A stretch of DNA of 64,000 nucleotides from Streptomyces sp. NBC_01485. Lineage in GTDB: Bacteria; Actinomycetota; Actinomycetes; Streptomycetales; Streptomycetaceae. Shown one piece after another: positions 1-8,300 of this stretch; the stretch's first letter is position 1, and each line of letters opens with the position of its first letter. The notes below the pieces were generated by a model. The model ran no database searches. It saw nothing but the letters and a program-made list of their open reading frames with translations, and had not been told where the DNA came from. Both the position numbers and the translations under genes were made by a program. Location: assembly GCF_036227125.1 (NCBI RefSeq), contig NZ_CP109435.1, positions 2,914,001 through 2,978,000 of the forward strand, in the 5' to 3' direction.

Positions 1-412
1 TGGCCTTCGTCGTCCCAGGTCAGGTTCTGGCCCGCGCCGCTGCCGGTGGGGGTGCGAGTGAGCAGGTTGCCCGCGGCGTCGTAGACGAAGTCGGCCGGGT
101 TGCTGCCGCCGGTGGTCTTGGTGAGGGTGTGCGGCTGGGTGCCGGTGGCATTGCAACCGGTGGTGCAGCCTTCGACGTAGCCGGTGGTGACGTCCGCCCC
201 ACCGGTGGTGGAGTGATCGACCACCTGGGTACGGTCACCGATGGTGTTGTAGTTGTAGGACTGCCAGTACGACCCGGCCGTGCCGGCGACGGTCGCGGCG
301 GTGGGGTCGGTGCCCTGCGCCGGGCAGGCGGCCTTCGCGGTCCATGCCTGGGACAGTCGGTCCAGTGCGTCGTACTGGTAGCACTGGGTGTCCGTGGCCG
401 TGTTGCCGGTCT
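1..412 (-). pseudogene. RHS/YD-repeat gene fragment, truncated at both ends
   Basis: Read on the minus strand, this stretch encodes YD-repeat protein (for example C-Y-Q-Y-D-A-L-D-R-L-S and L-L-T-R-T-P-T-G) that closely matches the internal part of the large RHS protein at 5362-12042. The reading frame leaves the window at base 1. Upstream, the similarity stops near 412, where an in-frame TAG precedes the conserved part, so no start codon or N-terminal region is attached. It is best read as a remnant of a second RHS locus whose remaining C-terminal part would lie to the left of this window. Confidence 0.7.
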
Positions 413-420
413 ACGGGAGG

Positions 421-501
421 GTGTCCTACGAGGTGGCCTACGCCACCGTCCTCGGCGCCGACTTCGTCTTCGACCGCTGGCAGGCACACGCAGCCGCCTG
501 A
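421..501 (+). pseudogene. Short C-terminal gene fragment joined to the RHS remnant
   Basis: A plus-strand frame runs from a GTG at 421 to TGA at 499-501 and encodes about 26 residues ending in D-R-W-Q-A-H-A-A-A. It begins at the point where RHS similarity is lost and is followed by a terminator-like hairpin, so it looks like the 3' end of a gene cut off by a recombination junction. I do not recognise the family. Confidence 0.25.
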
Positions 502-513
502 CCGGACGTCTAC

Positions 514-542
514 GGCCCCGCTCTTCATCGGAGGGCGGGGCC
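514..542. terminator. Hairpin terminator between convergent genes
   Basis: GGCCCCGCTC and GAGGGCGGGGCC form a GC-rich stem with a short loop. It lies between the plus-strand fragment ending at 501 and the minus-strand regulator ending at 562, and could serve both strands. Confidence 0.6.
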
Positions 543-561
543 GCCTTCGTCATGTCCGGGG

Positions 562-1416
562 TCAGTGCAGCGCCTCGATGGCCCGGAGGATCAGGGCGCG
601 CGCCTCCGCCCCGTACACCGCCAGCTCCGTTAGCCGTGCGAACGCCCGGAGATAGATGTCCAGTTCGCCGGGGGCCGTGACGGTCACCTTCGCGGCGAGC
701 AGCTCCACGTGGATGCGCACGTCGTCGAAGACGGTGAACTGCTCCAGCGGCCACATGATCTGTTCCCGGGGCGCTGCTGCGGGGATGATCCCGATCGACA
801 TCGCCGGCAGTGCCATCGCGGCGAGGAGACTGCCGAGCTGGCCGGCCATCACGTCCGTGTCGCCGACCTGGTGGTGCAGGACGTTCTCCTCGATGAGCGT
901 CGCGAACCTGTGGTCGCCTTCGTGGACGACGCGGGAGCGGCGCATGCGGGCCTCGACTGCCTCGCTCACGTCGTCCGGGGTGCCGCGGAAGCTCGCGATC
1001 GTAATCATGAGGGCGGTCGCGTAGCCGGGCGTCTGCAGGTAGCCGGGGATCACGTGGGAGGCGTACACGCGAAACAGGCGGGTCTGCTCGTACCGCGGGG
1101 TGGACGCCTCCTGCAACTGCTTCATGCCCGTGCGCTGAAGCCGCTTCCACTGGACGTACATGGAGTCGGCCTGCCGGTTGGCAGCGACCAGATCCGCCGC
1201 CTGACCGTCTGCGCCGCAAGCCGTGCACCAAGCGCGGATGTCCGCGTCGGACGGGGCGGTGTGCGCGTTCTCGATGCGGGACGACTTGGCGACGGACCAG
1301 CCGCAGCGCCCCGCGAGTTCCTTGCCGGTGATGCCCGCGTCCAGGCGCAGCTCTCGCAGGCGTGCGGCGAGAGCTGCGCGTGCTTCCTGCACGCTGGACG
1401 TCGGGAAGGAGGGCAT
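562..1416 (-). CDS. XRE-family transcriptional regulator with DUF5753 domain
   Basis: This 284-aa protein has an N-terminal helix-turn-helix (about residues 10-70, including R-L-R-E-L-R-L-D-A-G and the recognition-helix region W-S-V-A-K-S-S-R-I-E-N). The C-terminal DUF5753 region is marked by Q-T-R-L-F-R-V-Y-A, V-I-P-G-Y-L-Q-T-P and Y-A-T-A-L-M. Proteins of this type are abundant Streptomyces cytoplasmic regulators, usually next to a small acidic or DUF partner. It starts 6 bp after the stop of the DUF6879 gene at 1423, so the two form an operon. Length and domain order are normal for the family; the regulatory target is unknown. Confidence 0.9.
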   Translation of the reverse strand: MPSFPTSSVQEARAALAARLRELRLDAGITGKELAGRCGWSVAKSSRIENAHTAPSDADIRAWCTACGADGQAADLVAANRQADSMYVQWKRLQRTGMKQLQEASTPRYEQTRLFRVYASHVIPGYLQTPGYATALMITIASFRGTPDDVSEAVEARMRRSRVVHEGDHRFATLIEENVLHHQVGDTDVMAGQLGSLLAAMALPAMSIGIIPAAAPREQIMWPLEQFTVFDDVRIHVELLAAKVTVTAPGELDIYLRAFARLTELAVYGAEARALILRAIEALH

Positions 1417-1422
1417 GTCGGG

Positions 1423-1938
1423 CTACTTGATCTCGTACTCGTCGTGCGGGATGGCGCGGCTCCAGACCCGCTCGAACGCTGCGGCGTGCTGCGTGACTAC
1501 GGCTGGATCGTCGCACAGCTCTTTGCTGTTCCACTCGCCGTCGCCGGAGAAGTGATGGACGCGCATCATCTGACCGTCGAACACCCACAGGTCGCTGCCC
1601 GGCAGCAGGAGATCCCACGCCTGGTGCCGGGGCAGCCACCGCACCTGTTCGCCCGCCTCGACGTTGGCGCGGGTCTGGTAGTGCTCCCAAGCGATGTAGT
1701 CGGTGACCGGCTCCGAGATCACACGGGCCCTGCGGACCTGGACGCCGCGGGCCACAGCGTCTGCGATGTCCTGGTGGTACGGACGCCACCAGGCCGACCG
1801 GTCGTCCCAGTTGATGCGCTCATCGTTCTGCCAGGCCTCGAAGCGGGGGTTGCTGAAGTAGGCGTCCCGCATCTCCAGGTGGACTGCCGTCTTCGCAGCG
1901 CCGGCGAGGAGTTCAGCGAACTCCGGGGTCGAGCTCAT
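1423..1938 (-). CDS. DUF6879 family protein
   Basis: A 171-aa soluble protein with the family-typical block W-W-R-P-Y-H-Q-D-I-A-D-A-V-A-R-G and the C-terminal segment F-E-R-V-W-S-R-A-I-P-H-D-E-Y. DUF6879 proteins are common in Streptomyces beside XRE/DUF5753 regulators, as here; the biochemical role is not known. The gene overlaps the end of the small gene at 1913-2164 by 26 bp and is followed directly by the regulator, suggesting one minus-strand transcript. Confidence 0.8.
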   Translation of the reverse strand: MSSTPEFAELLAGAAKTAVHLEMRDAYFSNPRFEAWQNDERINWDDRSAWWRPYHQDIADAVARGVQVRRARVISEPVTDYIAWEHYQTRANVEAGEQVRWLPRHQAWDLLLPGSDLWVFDGQMMRVHHFSGDGEWNSKELCDDPAVVTQHAAAFERVWSRAIPHDEYEIK

Positions 1939-2164
1939 CGCACGCCTTCCTGATGATCGGGACCAGACGGGCCGGAATCCTGATCACGGTCTCGCCGGGC
2001 GGGATCGGTGCCCTGGCCGGAGAGAGTCCGTCGCACATCGCGGTCGTCTCCTCGTCGGCCCGGTAGCTCTGGATCAGCAGGTCTGCTGTGTCCGCGTCCA
2101 CCCAGACTGTCGGGCATCCGTCCTCGTCCGTGTCGGGGTCGATCCCAACGAAGTGAATGCTCAT
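1913..2164 (-). CDS. Small conserved protein upstream of DUF6879 gene
   Basis: An 83-aa acidic protein with no membrane segment or cysteine cluster. I do not recognise a domain; the I-P-P-G-E-T-V-I-R-I-P segment and a C-terminal helix are all that stands out. It overlaps the DUF6879 start by 26 bp and is the first gene of the three-gene minus-strand unit, diverging from the small plus-strand genes at 2398. Position suggests a role with the DUF6879/DUF5753 pair, which is inference only. Confidence 0.65.
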   Translation of the reverse strand: MSIHFVGIDPDTDEDGCPTVWVDADTADLLIQSYRADEETTAMCDGLSPARAPIPPGETVIRIPARLVPIIRKACDELDPGVR

Positions 2165-2397
2165 GGGTGCTGGCCTTCCGCGCTAGTCGGTTGCAGCGAT
2201 TTACACCCCCGTCATGCCCACGGGTCACGGGGTCAAGAGGGCATGCCAACCACACCCCGGACGGGTAACTGCCATGTAATTCGGTGCAACTTCGTGGCGC
2301 TTGCGCGGTGCGCCTTCCTAGCGTCGGGAGACACGACAAACCCCGGCGACCGCGTGAACGGCCCCGGGGCGCGGCCAACGCTTCGAGGAGCGCCGAC

Positions 2398-2682
2398 GTG
2401 AGAACTTCTACCACCCCACCGCCGACTCCGGCAGACCGGGACCAGCCGCCGTCTGACCCCGGCTCATACGAGCCTCGCATCGACGACATTGCCGTCGATG
2501 CGGGAGCGAACAAGACCGGCCGGGTGGTGGACTTCGTCGGCTCCCGCGTCTGGCTCCGCCCGGTCGGGGGCGGCATCGAATGGAACGCCCGCCCCGAAGA
2601 CCTCCGGCCCGCCACCACGGCGGAGACCCTCAGCAAGGACGTGGCCGCCGCCAACGCCCGCTCGAGGGGCGAGTGCCCGTGA
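2398..2682 (+). CDS. Small hypothetical protein, first gene of a coupled trio
   Basis: A 94-aa product from a GTG start with a clear ribosome-binding site GAGGAG at 2385-2390. The frame is open further upstream but lacks a comparable site. The first ~30 residues are proline-rich and probably disordered; the rest contains a compact G-S-R-V-W-L-R-P-V-G-G-G-I-E-W segment that could be a small beta-barrel. The stop overlaps the next start as GTGA. Divergent orientation from the regulator operon suggests control by the XRE protein, but no operator was identified. Confidence 0.7.
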   Translation: MRTSTTPPPTPADRDQPPSDPGSYEPRIDDIAVDAGANKTGRVVDFVGSRVWLRPVGGGIEWNARPEDLRPATTAETLSKDVAAANARSRGECP

Positions 2683-2861
2683 CAACCGCCGCCGACACTC
2701 TGTCGGCCGAGTGCGCGGTGGCACGCAGGCCCGGCTGGGAAGACCTGCACGACCGGTGTCGGCAGACCCGGGACATTCCTCTGCCGTATTCCAGTGGCGT
2801 GGTGCTCATGCCCCGCTGCCGCTGCACCTGCCACCAGCGCTCGGAAAGGACACAGTCGTGA
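2679..2861 (+). CDS. Small cysteine-containing hypothetical protein
   Basis: A 60-aa protein starting at GTG within the preceding stop codon (GTGA overlap), so translation is coupled. It contains C-R-C-T-C-H near the C-terminus plus two further cysteines, giving a possible metal site. It is followed by another GTGA overlap at 2858. No family recognised. Confidence 0.6.
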   Translation: MTTAADTLSAECAVARRPGWEDLHDRCRQTRDIPLPYSSGVVLMPRCRCTCHQRSERTQS

Positions 2862-3031
2862 GGAACCACGTCGACCGCCTGTTCCCGCCCCAGCCGCCCG
2901 AGCCCGCGCCCGAGTGTGCGATCTGCGCCGACCTGGACCGTAAGCGGGCCACGGCGAACGCCGAGGGCGACTACTCACGGGCGTCCGACTGCAACGTCCT
3001 GCTGCGCCAGCACGGGAAACACGCCCGATAG
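2858..3031 (+). CDS. Small hypothetical protein with C-x-x-C motif
   Basis: A 57-aa protein, third in the GTGA-coupled series; GGAAAGGA at 2843-2850 serves as ribosome-binding site. It has one C-A-I-C pair and a later cysteine, and many charged residues. Function unknown. A strong terminator follows at 3043. Confidence 0.6.
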   Translation: MRNHVDRLFPPQPPEPAPECAICADLDRKRATANAEGDYSRASDCNVLLRQHGKHAR

Positions 3032-3042
3032 CCCACTGATCT

Positions 3043-3082
3043 CCCGCCCGCCCCGTACCCCGTACTTTCGGGGGCGGGCGGG
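3043..3082 (+). terminator. Rho-independent-type hairpin after the small-gene trio
   Basis: CCCGCCCGCCCC pairs with GGGGGCGGGCGGG across a 15-nt loop, directly after the gene ending at 3031. Confidence 0.7.
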
Positions 3083-3086
3083 ATCC

Positions 3087-3120
3087 TGGCCCCGGTCGTA
3101 GCGCGTCGCGACCGGGGCCA
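3087..3120. terminator. Second hairpin in tandem
   Basis: TGGCCCCGGTCG and CGACCGGGGCCA form a 12-bp stem immediately after the first terminator. It probably backs up termination or serves the converging minus-strand gene ending at 3262. Confidence 0.55.
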
Positions 3121-3261
3121 ACCCGTGCCACTCTCCGGGAGATGGGCCAGTGTCTTACTGGTCCATCCCCCTGACCAGTGCTTTCGGTTGACCCTCTTCC
3201 GCCAAGTTGGCGGCAGAGGTGCGCGGAGGACGCCCCGTCGCCGGCCGGGGCCGCATCACGT

Positions 3262-3501
3262 CTACTCCGGTTCGTACTCTCGGCCAAGGTGAGGGTCGTC
3301 GAACACGCGGACTTCCCACCACTCCTGGAAGACGTAGGGATCGCTGTGCCCCACCGGGATTGCGACCCGTCGCACCTGGAGGCCGGTGCCGAGCATCTCG
3401 GCGCCTTCCATGAAACGGGTAACGTCCTCGACGCTCTGGGTCATGAGGAGCTTGGTCTCTCGCGGGTTAGTGACGTAGCCGCCGGTGGGGTCTTCGGGCA
3501 T
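3262..3501 (-). CDS. Small hypothetical protein
   Basis: A 79-aa protein. The start at 3501 is chosen because AGGAGG lies 6 nt upstream, although the frame is open 28 codons further. It carries a T-Q-S-V-E-D-V-T-R-F segment followed by W-W-E-V-R-V-F-D-D-P-H near the C-terminus; no transmembrane or known catalytic motif. It stands alone between a terminator pair and the tRNA-end repeat, so it may be the last chromosomal gene before the island. Confidence 0.55.
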   Translation of the reverse strand: MPEDPTGGYVTNPRETKLLMTQSVEDVTRFMEGAEMLGTGLQVRRVAIPVGHSDPYVFQEWWEVRVFDDPHLGREYEPE

Positions 3502-3628
3502 CAGTGCCTCCTGATCGTGAGCCGAGCTCGCCAGGCTGCCAGAACGGCGTACCCGCGGCGGGCAGCTTCGGGTGATCAACTGCACCTCGGTTGAGCCCCG
3601 GCTGAGCTAACGATCTTCGGAGACGAAG

Positions 3629-3653
3629 AAAGCCCCTCCGCTCGGAGGGGCTT
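3629..3653. terminator. Hairpin next to the tRNA-end repeat
   Basis: AAGCCCCTCCG and CGGAGGGGCTT form a perfect short hairpin 45 bp before the tRNA fragment, downstream of it in minus-strand orientation, as expected for a tRNA transcript terminator. Confidence 0.6.
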
Positions 3654-3698
3654 GATGCTCTGCCGCAGGTGAGAACGTTCCTGCACTCGACCGTGAAA

Positions 3699-3963
3699 GT
3701 GGGGCGGGTGGGACTCGAACCCACGGCCGACGGATTATGAGTCCTTTGGAGATCTTGGCGGGCCTTGCCGATCATTGCCGATTCACGCCGTTCTTGCAGG
3801 TCAGACGTGCTGATCTGTGTCAGCCTTGTGCAGTGCTTGTCGGTCTGTTCCTGTCCTTGTGGCCCCTCAATGGCCCCTGGGGGGGCGATGAGTTGGACGC
3901 TTACCACACCAGCAGCCGCGTCCGCCCAGTTCAGCCAAGAGGATGGAACCCTCGCACAGCGGA
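3699..3963. repeat. 265-bp direct repeat, left copy (candidate att site)
   Basis: The tRNA fragment plus about 220 bp of adjoining noncoding DNA recurs nearly unchanged and in the same orientation at 19492-19755, with only scattered mismatches and small indels. Homologous recombination or integrase action between the copies would remove about 15.8 kb. Confidence 0.85.
3700..3744 (-). tRNA. 3' half of a CAT-anticodon tRNA (att-site remnant, left copy)
   Basis: Minus strand shows the anticodon loop C-T-C-A-T-A-A, variable loop, T-arm GTGGGTTCGAGTCCCAC and an acceptor 3' strand CCGCCCC. Upstream, where the D-arm and GGGGCGG 5' acceptor strand should be, the sequence is unrelated, so this is not a complete tRNA. 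A tRNA 3' half ending in the anticodon arm is the usual footprint of a tyrosine-recombinase attachment site. Confidence 0.75.
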
Positions 3964-3981
3964 GTCCTCTACCGACGCGAC

Positions 3982-4014
3982 GATGCTCCGTCCCAGGTAC
4001 CGGGGCGGAGCATC
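3982..4014. terminator. Hairpin after left repeat
   Basis: GATGCTCCG and CGGAGCATC with GC-rich centre. A hairpin in the equivalent position follows the right repeat at 19774, so terminator placement is conserved. Confidence 0.5.
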
Positions 4015-4084
4015 ATCCCTGCCTTCAAGAGGCGAGCTTGTCCATCAGAGACGCATGGACCTGGGTCCCAACCTGTCGATCAGG

Positions 4085-4288
4085 TCAGCCGAGGACGTAG
4101 GTCTCATCACCGAAGTCAGCGACGATCTTCAGCTTGCCGCCGAGCGCCTTGACGTAGGCAGCGAGGGCGTCGACCTCGCTGCGCTCCAGTTGGCCCTTCT
4201 CGATGCGTGAGACGCGGGCCTGGGTGACGCCCATCGCTTCGGCAACCTGGACCTGTGAGCGGGTACCTCGCCCAGATCGCGGGGGCAA
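4085..4288 (-). pseudogene. Truncated HigA-like XRE antitoxin
   Basis: The 67-aa frame holds an intact helix-turn-helix (V-A-E-A-M-G-V-T-Q-A-R-V-S-R-I-E-K-G) followed by A-L-A-A-Y-V-K-A-L-G-G-K-L-K-I-V-A-D-F. That C-terminal pattern is typical of XRE antitoxins of HigBA-type toxin-antitoxin pairs. The usual ~30-residue N-terminal helical segment is missing; the only in-frame start is TTG, and no toxin frame is next to it. Upstream, another frame reads L-T-Y-L-Y-D-A-D-G-R, possibly YD-repeat debris. A decayed gene inside the island is the simplest reading. Confidence 0.6.
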
Positions 4289-4400
4289 CGCCAGCTGGAT
4301 TGTCTACGCCCACGTCCGACTCCAGCGCGACGCCATTGACCTGCCGTCGGCGTCGTACAGGTAAGTGAGGGCCTTGCAGCTGGATCGGCATTGCCCCCTA

Positions 4401-4880
4401 TTAGCCCATCTTCAACGAAAGGAACTTTTCTACTTCACTAATATCGGTTGACCACTCAGAAATTCGATCGCCATACTCACTCACTGCGCGACGTGGGCCA
4501 ACAAAGCGCCACGGCTCCTCGACGTTAAATGTCTCGACTAGTTCATCGAGAAATATGACTGAATTCTGAACAAATACCTTTTCCCCTTCACGGTAGAGCG
4601 GCCAACAAAAGAGAAAATTACTCACCTCTGGGTCCGTTATGGACGCGACAAGGCATGAAGTCACTGCCGTTCCACTGCCAAGCTCCCGAAGAGCGCGGCA
4701 CCACGACTGGAGGTAATCTGACTCACTCCAGAATCCCAAGGCCATGCGGAAGGTCTCATTGAAGTCACCAACTACGATCCGGCCAACCGCCTCGGAGGAA
4801 TCGGTACCACCCTCCGAGGCCGGGGCCACCATCTCAATCGCGAAGGACTCACTCCTTGAGGTACTTGAGACCCTCGTCAT
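4401..4880 (-). CDS. Candidate immunity protein (CdiI-like)
   Basis: A protein of about 159 aa (start uncertain; TTG at 4889, ATG at 4880 and ATG at 4832 are possible). Segments such as I-V-V-G-D-F-N-E-T-F, L-G-F-W-S-E-S-D-Y-L-Q-S-W, L-F-C-W-P-L-Y-R-E-G and I-S-E-W-S-T-D-I resemble, from memory, a family annotated as CDI/polymorphic-toxin immunity proteins. It lies two genes downstream of the RHS toxin-like gene, and its base composition is visibly lower in GC than the surroundings, which is common for toxin tips and immunity genes. No signal peptide, consistent with a cytosolic neutraliser. Confidence 0.6.
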   Translation of the reverse strand: MTRVSSTSRSESFAIEMVAPASEGGTDSSEAVGRIVVGDFNETFRMALGFWSESDYLQSWCRALRELGSGTAVTSCLVASITDPEVSNFLFCWPLYREGEKVFVQNSVIFLDELVETFNVEEPWRFVGPRRAVSEYGDRISEWSTDISEVEKFLSLKMG

Positions 4881-4929
4881 AGGTTCCAATTCGACTCAAA
4901 TCACATCCAAAGGCGGAACTCGCCCGCAC

Positions 4930-5319
4930 TTACCCAGCTGCCGCGGAGCGCCAATCCCAAAGACGTTCACGACGAAAGCGCGCCAAAACCTCCTCATACT
5001 CAATGATTTCACCGTAATTTGTATCCATCAAGCCCGACACTCCCTGAATCACCTCACCCAAGAGATCGCGAATACAGAAAACTCCGGAATATTCGAGTAG
5101 AATCGCCTGAAATTCGCCAATCCGGCGGCCGATTTCATCCAATTCCTCTTCGTCGAATTCACCTAGAACGCCCCCGGACACGTCTACCCCGAAGCTGCAT
5201 TCCCCTCGATCGAGCCGATCGAGGATCGCCTCCTTTTTATAGGTCCCAACTTGTTGAAGTCGGGCCACAATCCGCTGATGATCCTCCGGGGGGCTGAGGA
5301 GAACGATGGTAGGTCGCAT
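4930..5319 (-). CDS. Small acidic protein next to RHS toxin (second candidate immunity gene)
   Basis: A 129-aa acidic protein with an AAGGA ribosome-binding site close to its ATG. It begins 43 bp after the RHS gene stop, the standard place for the cognate immunity gene of a polymorphic toxin. Its central region is rich in D/E (F-D-E-E-E-L-D-E-I-G-R-R-I-G-E-F) and ends in a Trp/Arg-rich tail. I do not recognise a family. Lower GC matches the neighbouring gene at 4401. Which of the two genes protects against the RHS tip cannot be decided from sequence. Confidence 0.55.
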   Translation of the reverse strand: MRPTIVLLSPPEDHQRIVARLQQVGTYKKEAILDRLDRGECSFGVDVSGGVLGEFDEEELDEIGRRIGEFQAILLEYSGVFCIRDLLGEVIQGVSGLMDTNYGEIIEYEEVLARFRRERLWDWRSAAAG

Positions 5320-5361
5320 GGGTCCTTCCTATCTCGATAGACAACTAGACCCCAACTTGAG

Positions 5362-8300
5362 CTATGGGGCCAGAACGTCCAGCAGAACATTTTTGTCGCG
5401 AGTAACCATGATGCCATTCTCTTCCAAGCTCTTGATCACACTTCCGCGACCTTGCGGGAGGTAGACAATTACCGGATAACCCGTCAATTCCTCAGTCCTT
5501 TGGGCCTGTTTCAATGCACCCTTGCCGGAGCCCGACTTGACCTGAACCACCGCGTTCCGAGTCACAATATCGAAATCTGTGAGCACCCGCCCATCTGCTC
5601 CGAAGATATCAATACCCTGAGCCCGGACGTGCCCGGGGTATCTGGCATTGATATCGTCAACCAATCCAGGAACCAGGGGGTCGTCCCCCTTCCCGACCGC
5701 GTGCCCAGAAGCGCCCGGCCCCTCGCCGCCGCCCCCGGTGAGGGCGAATATCGCCGCTGCGGCCACCCCGACGGAGGTACCTGTCTTGCCCAGGCATCCG
5801 GTTCCGTGGCCGAGTGCCATGCAGGTGAGGAACTTCAGATGGGTAATGATGTGTTGGTCGGCCTCAGCCTCTGAAGCGTCCTGCGGGTCAGCCAGGCAGT
5901 CCCAACCGAAGTCCCGGCACGCGGTGTCGGTCTCTTGGTTGAAGATCTTGGCGAACTGGTTGGCGTATTTCCATTTGCGAGGGATGAAGACCTGCGGGTA
6001 GATCTCCACGTATTTCTTGTGGAAAGCGGGGCTGAGAACGTTGCCCTGGCCCAGGGCTGCCTGGTAATTCTGGGAGTTCCTCCTGGGGCCCGGTGCGTGT
6101 CCCGGTGTGGTGTTCTCGGCGTTCGGGTCGGGGCGGGTCGGGCAGTCGATGTCAGGGCACAGTCCGGTGGGATCTGAAGTGGTGACAGGGTTGTCGTCGG
6201 CGTAGGTGTAGCCGCCGAGTGACTGCGGGCTGGTCGGCTGGAGGATTGGGTCGGCGCTGATGAAGCGGCCCAGGGTGGGGTCGTACTTGCGGGCGCCGAT
6301 GTCGGTGTAGCCGGTGGTGGTGTCCTGGGGTTTGCCGAGGAATGAGCGGGTGGGGTCGGGCCAGGTGGTGGTGTTGGCGCTGGCTCGTTGCTGGCCGTAG
6401 GGGGTGTACTGCTGGCGGGCGACTTTCTGGGTGGTGGTGTCCATCGAGAGGGTCGCGGTGCCGTGCGGGTCGTTGAACAGGTACTTCAGTCCCCCGCCCG
6501 TAAGGCTGGAGCGGACGGCCACGGGGGTCCCGGCGCCGCCGTGGGTGTAGGTGCGGACGGCGCCGAGGAGGACGTTGGGGGTGACGCCGGTGTTGGCGAC
6601 GATCTCGGTGTCGCCGGCGAAGAAGGTGGTCTGTCCGGGGTCGCGGCGGATGAGCTGGTTGCCGTCGGCGTCGTAGAGGTATTTGGTGGTCGTGGGGCTG
6701 GAGCCGCCCGTGTCCACCTGGGCCAGGTGGCCTTCGTCGTCCCAGGTCAGGGTCTGGCCAGGTCCGGTGGTGGGGGTGCGGGTGTGCAGGTTGCCGTTTT
6801 CGTCGTAGCCGAAGGTCGTGGGGTTGGTGCCGCCGGTGGTGGCGGTGAGGGTGTGGGGCTGGACGCCGGTGGCGTTGCAGTTGGCGGTGCACCCGTTGGT
6901 GTAGGTGGTGGCGGTGGTGCCTGAGCTGCCGATGGCGTGGTCGACGCTCTGGTGGCGGTTGCCTATGGCGTCGTAGCTGAAGGACTGCCAGTAGGAGCCG
7001 GGCGTTGTGGTGAGGGTACCGGCCGTGGGCGGGTTGGCGGAGCAGTTGTCATTGGCCGTCCAGGCGTCGGTGAGCCGGTCGAGGGCGTCGTAGTTGTAGC
7101 ACTGCTGGTCGGTGACGGTGTTGCCGGTTTCCGACTGCTGGTCTGTGGTGGAGGTCGGATTGCCGGAGGCGTCGTAGGCGTACTTGGTGTCATCGACTGT
7201 CGGGCCGGGCGCCTGGGTCCGGCTGATGACGCGTTCCTTCAGCCGGAGGGTCTGGTCGTCGTAGTCGTAAACGGTCGTGGCCGGGTTGGTCGAGGCGCCC
7301 TGAGTGACCCGGGACAGCGCACCGAAGTCCGTGTAGACGGTCGCGGCGACGTAGATGTTGGCGCTGCTGCTCGTTTCCGTCGGGTTGCCCAGCACGTCGT
7401 GGTCGTAGGTGATGCCCTCGCTCGTCAGCCCCTGGGTACGTGGGTCGCTCTGGGTCTGCAGCAGCTGGTTGTTGATGGTGTAGGTGTAGGTCGTCGTGTA
7501 GGTCGACGGCAGCGGCGCCTCGGAGGCCGGCAGGGTGATCGTCGTGCCGGTCGGCTTGCCGAGGGCGGTGTAGCCGGTGGCGGCGACCGTGTAACCGCCA
7601 GTGGTGCCCTGGACGTAGCGGGTCGATGAGGTCGGCAGGCCGATGCGCTTCGTGTCGTACAGCCAGGAGGCGAACTGGAAGTTGCCCTTCGACTTGTCAC
7701 TGCCGGTGAGTTTGCGGCCCAGGAGGTCGTAGGTGTAGTCGAGTTCGGTCTGCTTTGCGTCGTCGGTGGTGGACACGAGGTTGCCGGCGTCGTCGTAGCC
7801 GTAGCTGCTCTTGCCCACGTCCGGGTCGTTCTGCGACGTCTTGCGCCCGAGCAGGTCGTAGTTGAACGTCCATACCGTCTGATCGGGGCCGGTGACCTGG
7901 TGCTGCTGTCCGGCAGCGTCGAAGCCGTAGGCGGTGGATGAGGTGGTGCCGCCGGTGACGGTGAACCCGTTGGCCGCGGTGCCGGAGAGGGCGGGGGCGG
8001 CGGTGTACTGGTCGAGTTCGGTGCTCTGGCCGCGTGCGTTGACGACTGTGGTGGTGGCCACGCCGCCCTTGGGGGGCAGGACGGTGGTCTTGTCCCCGGT
8101 GTAGGCGGTGGTCGTGGTCCAGGTCTTGAGGCCGTTGTGCTCCTCGGTGACCAGGTCTGCGCGGCCCATTCCGTCGTGGTCGGTGACGGTGGTGTCGGGG
8201 ATGGTCACCTGGGAGACGGGGACCGGGACGCTGCGAGGGCTGCCTGCGACGTTGTAGGCGTTGTTGGTGACAACGGTCCAGCCGTGCGAATCGTACTGGG

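Noticed and set aside
20..1789. A 589-codon minus-strand frame spanning the RHS remnant and the regulator genes
   Set aside because: Arg/Pro-rich and overlaps three better supported genes in other frames.
3700..3800. A complete tRNA gene at the left repeat
   Set aside because: The D-arm and 5' acceptor strand are absent; only the 3' half from the anticodon arm is present. The same holds at 19493.
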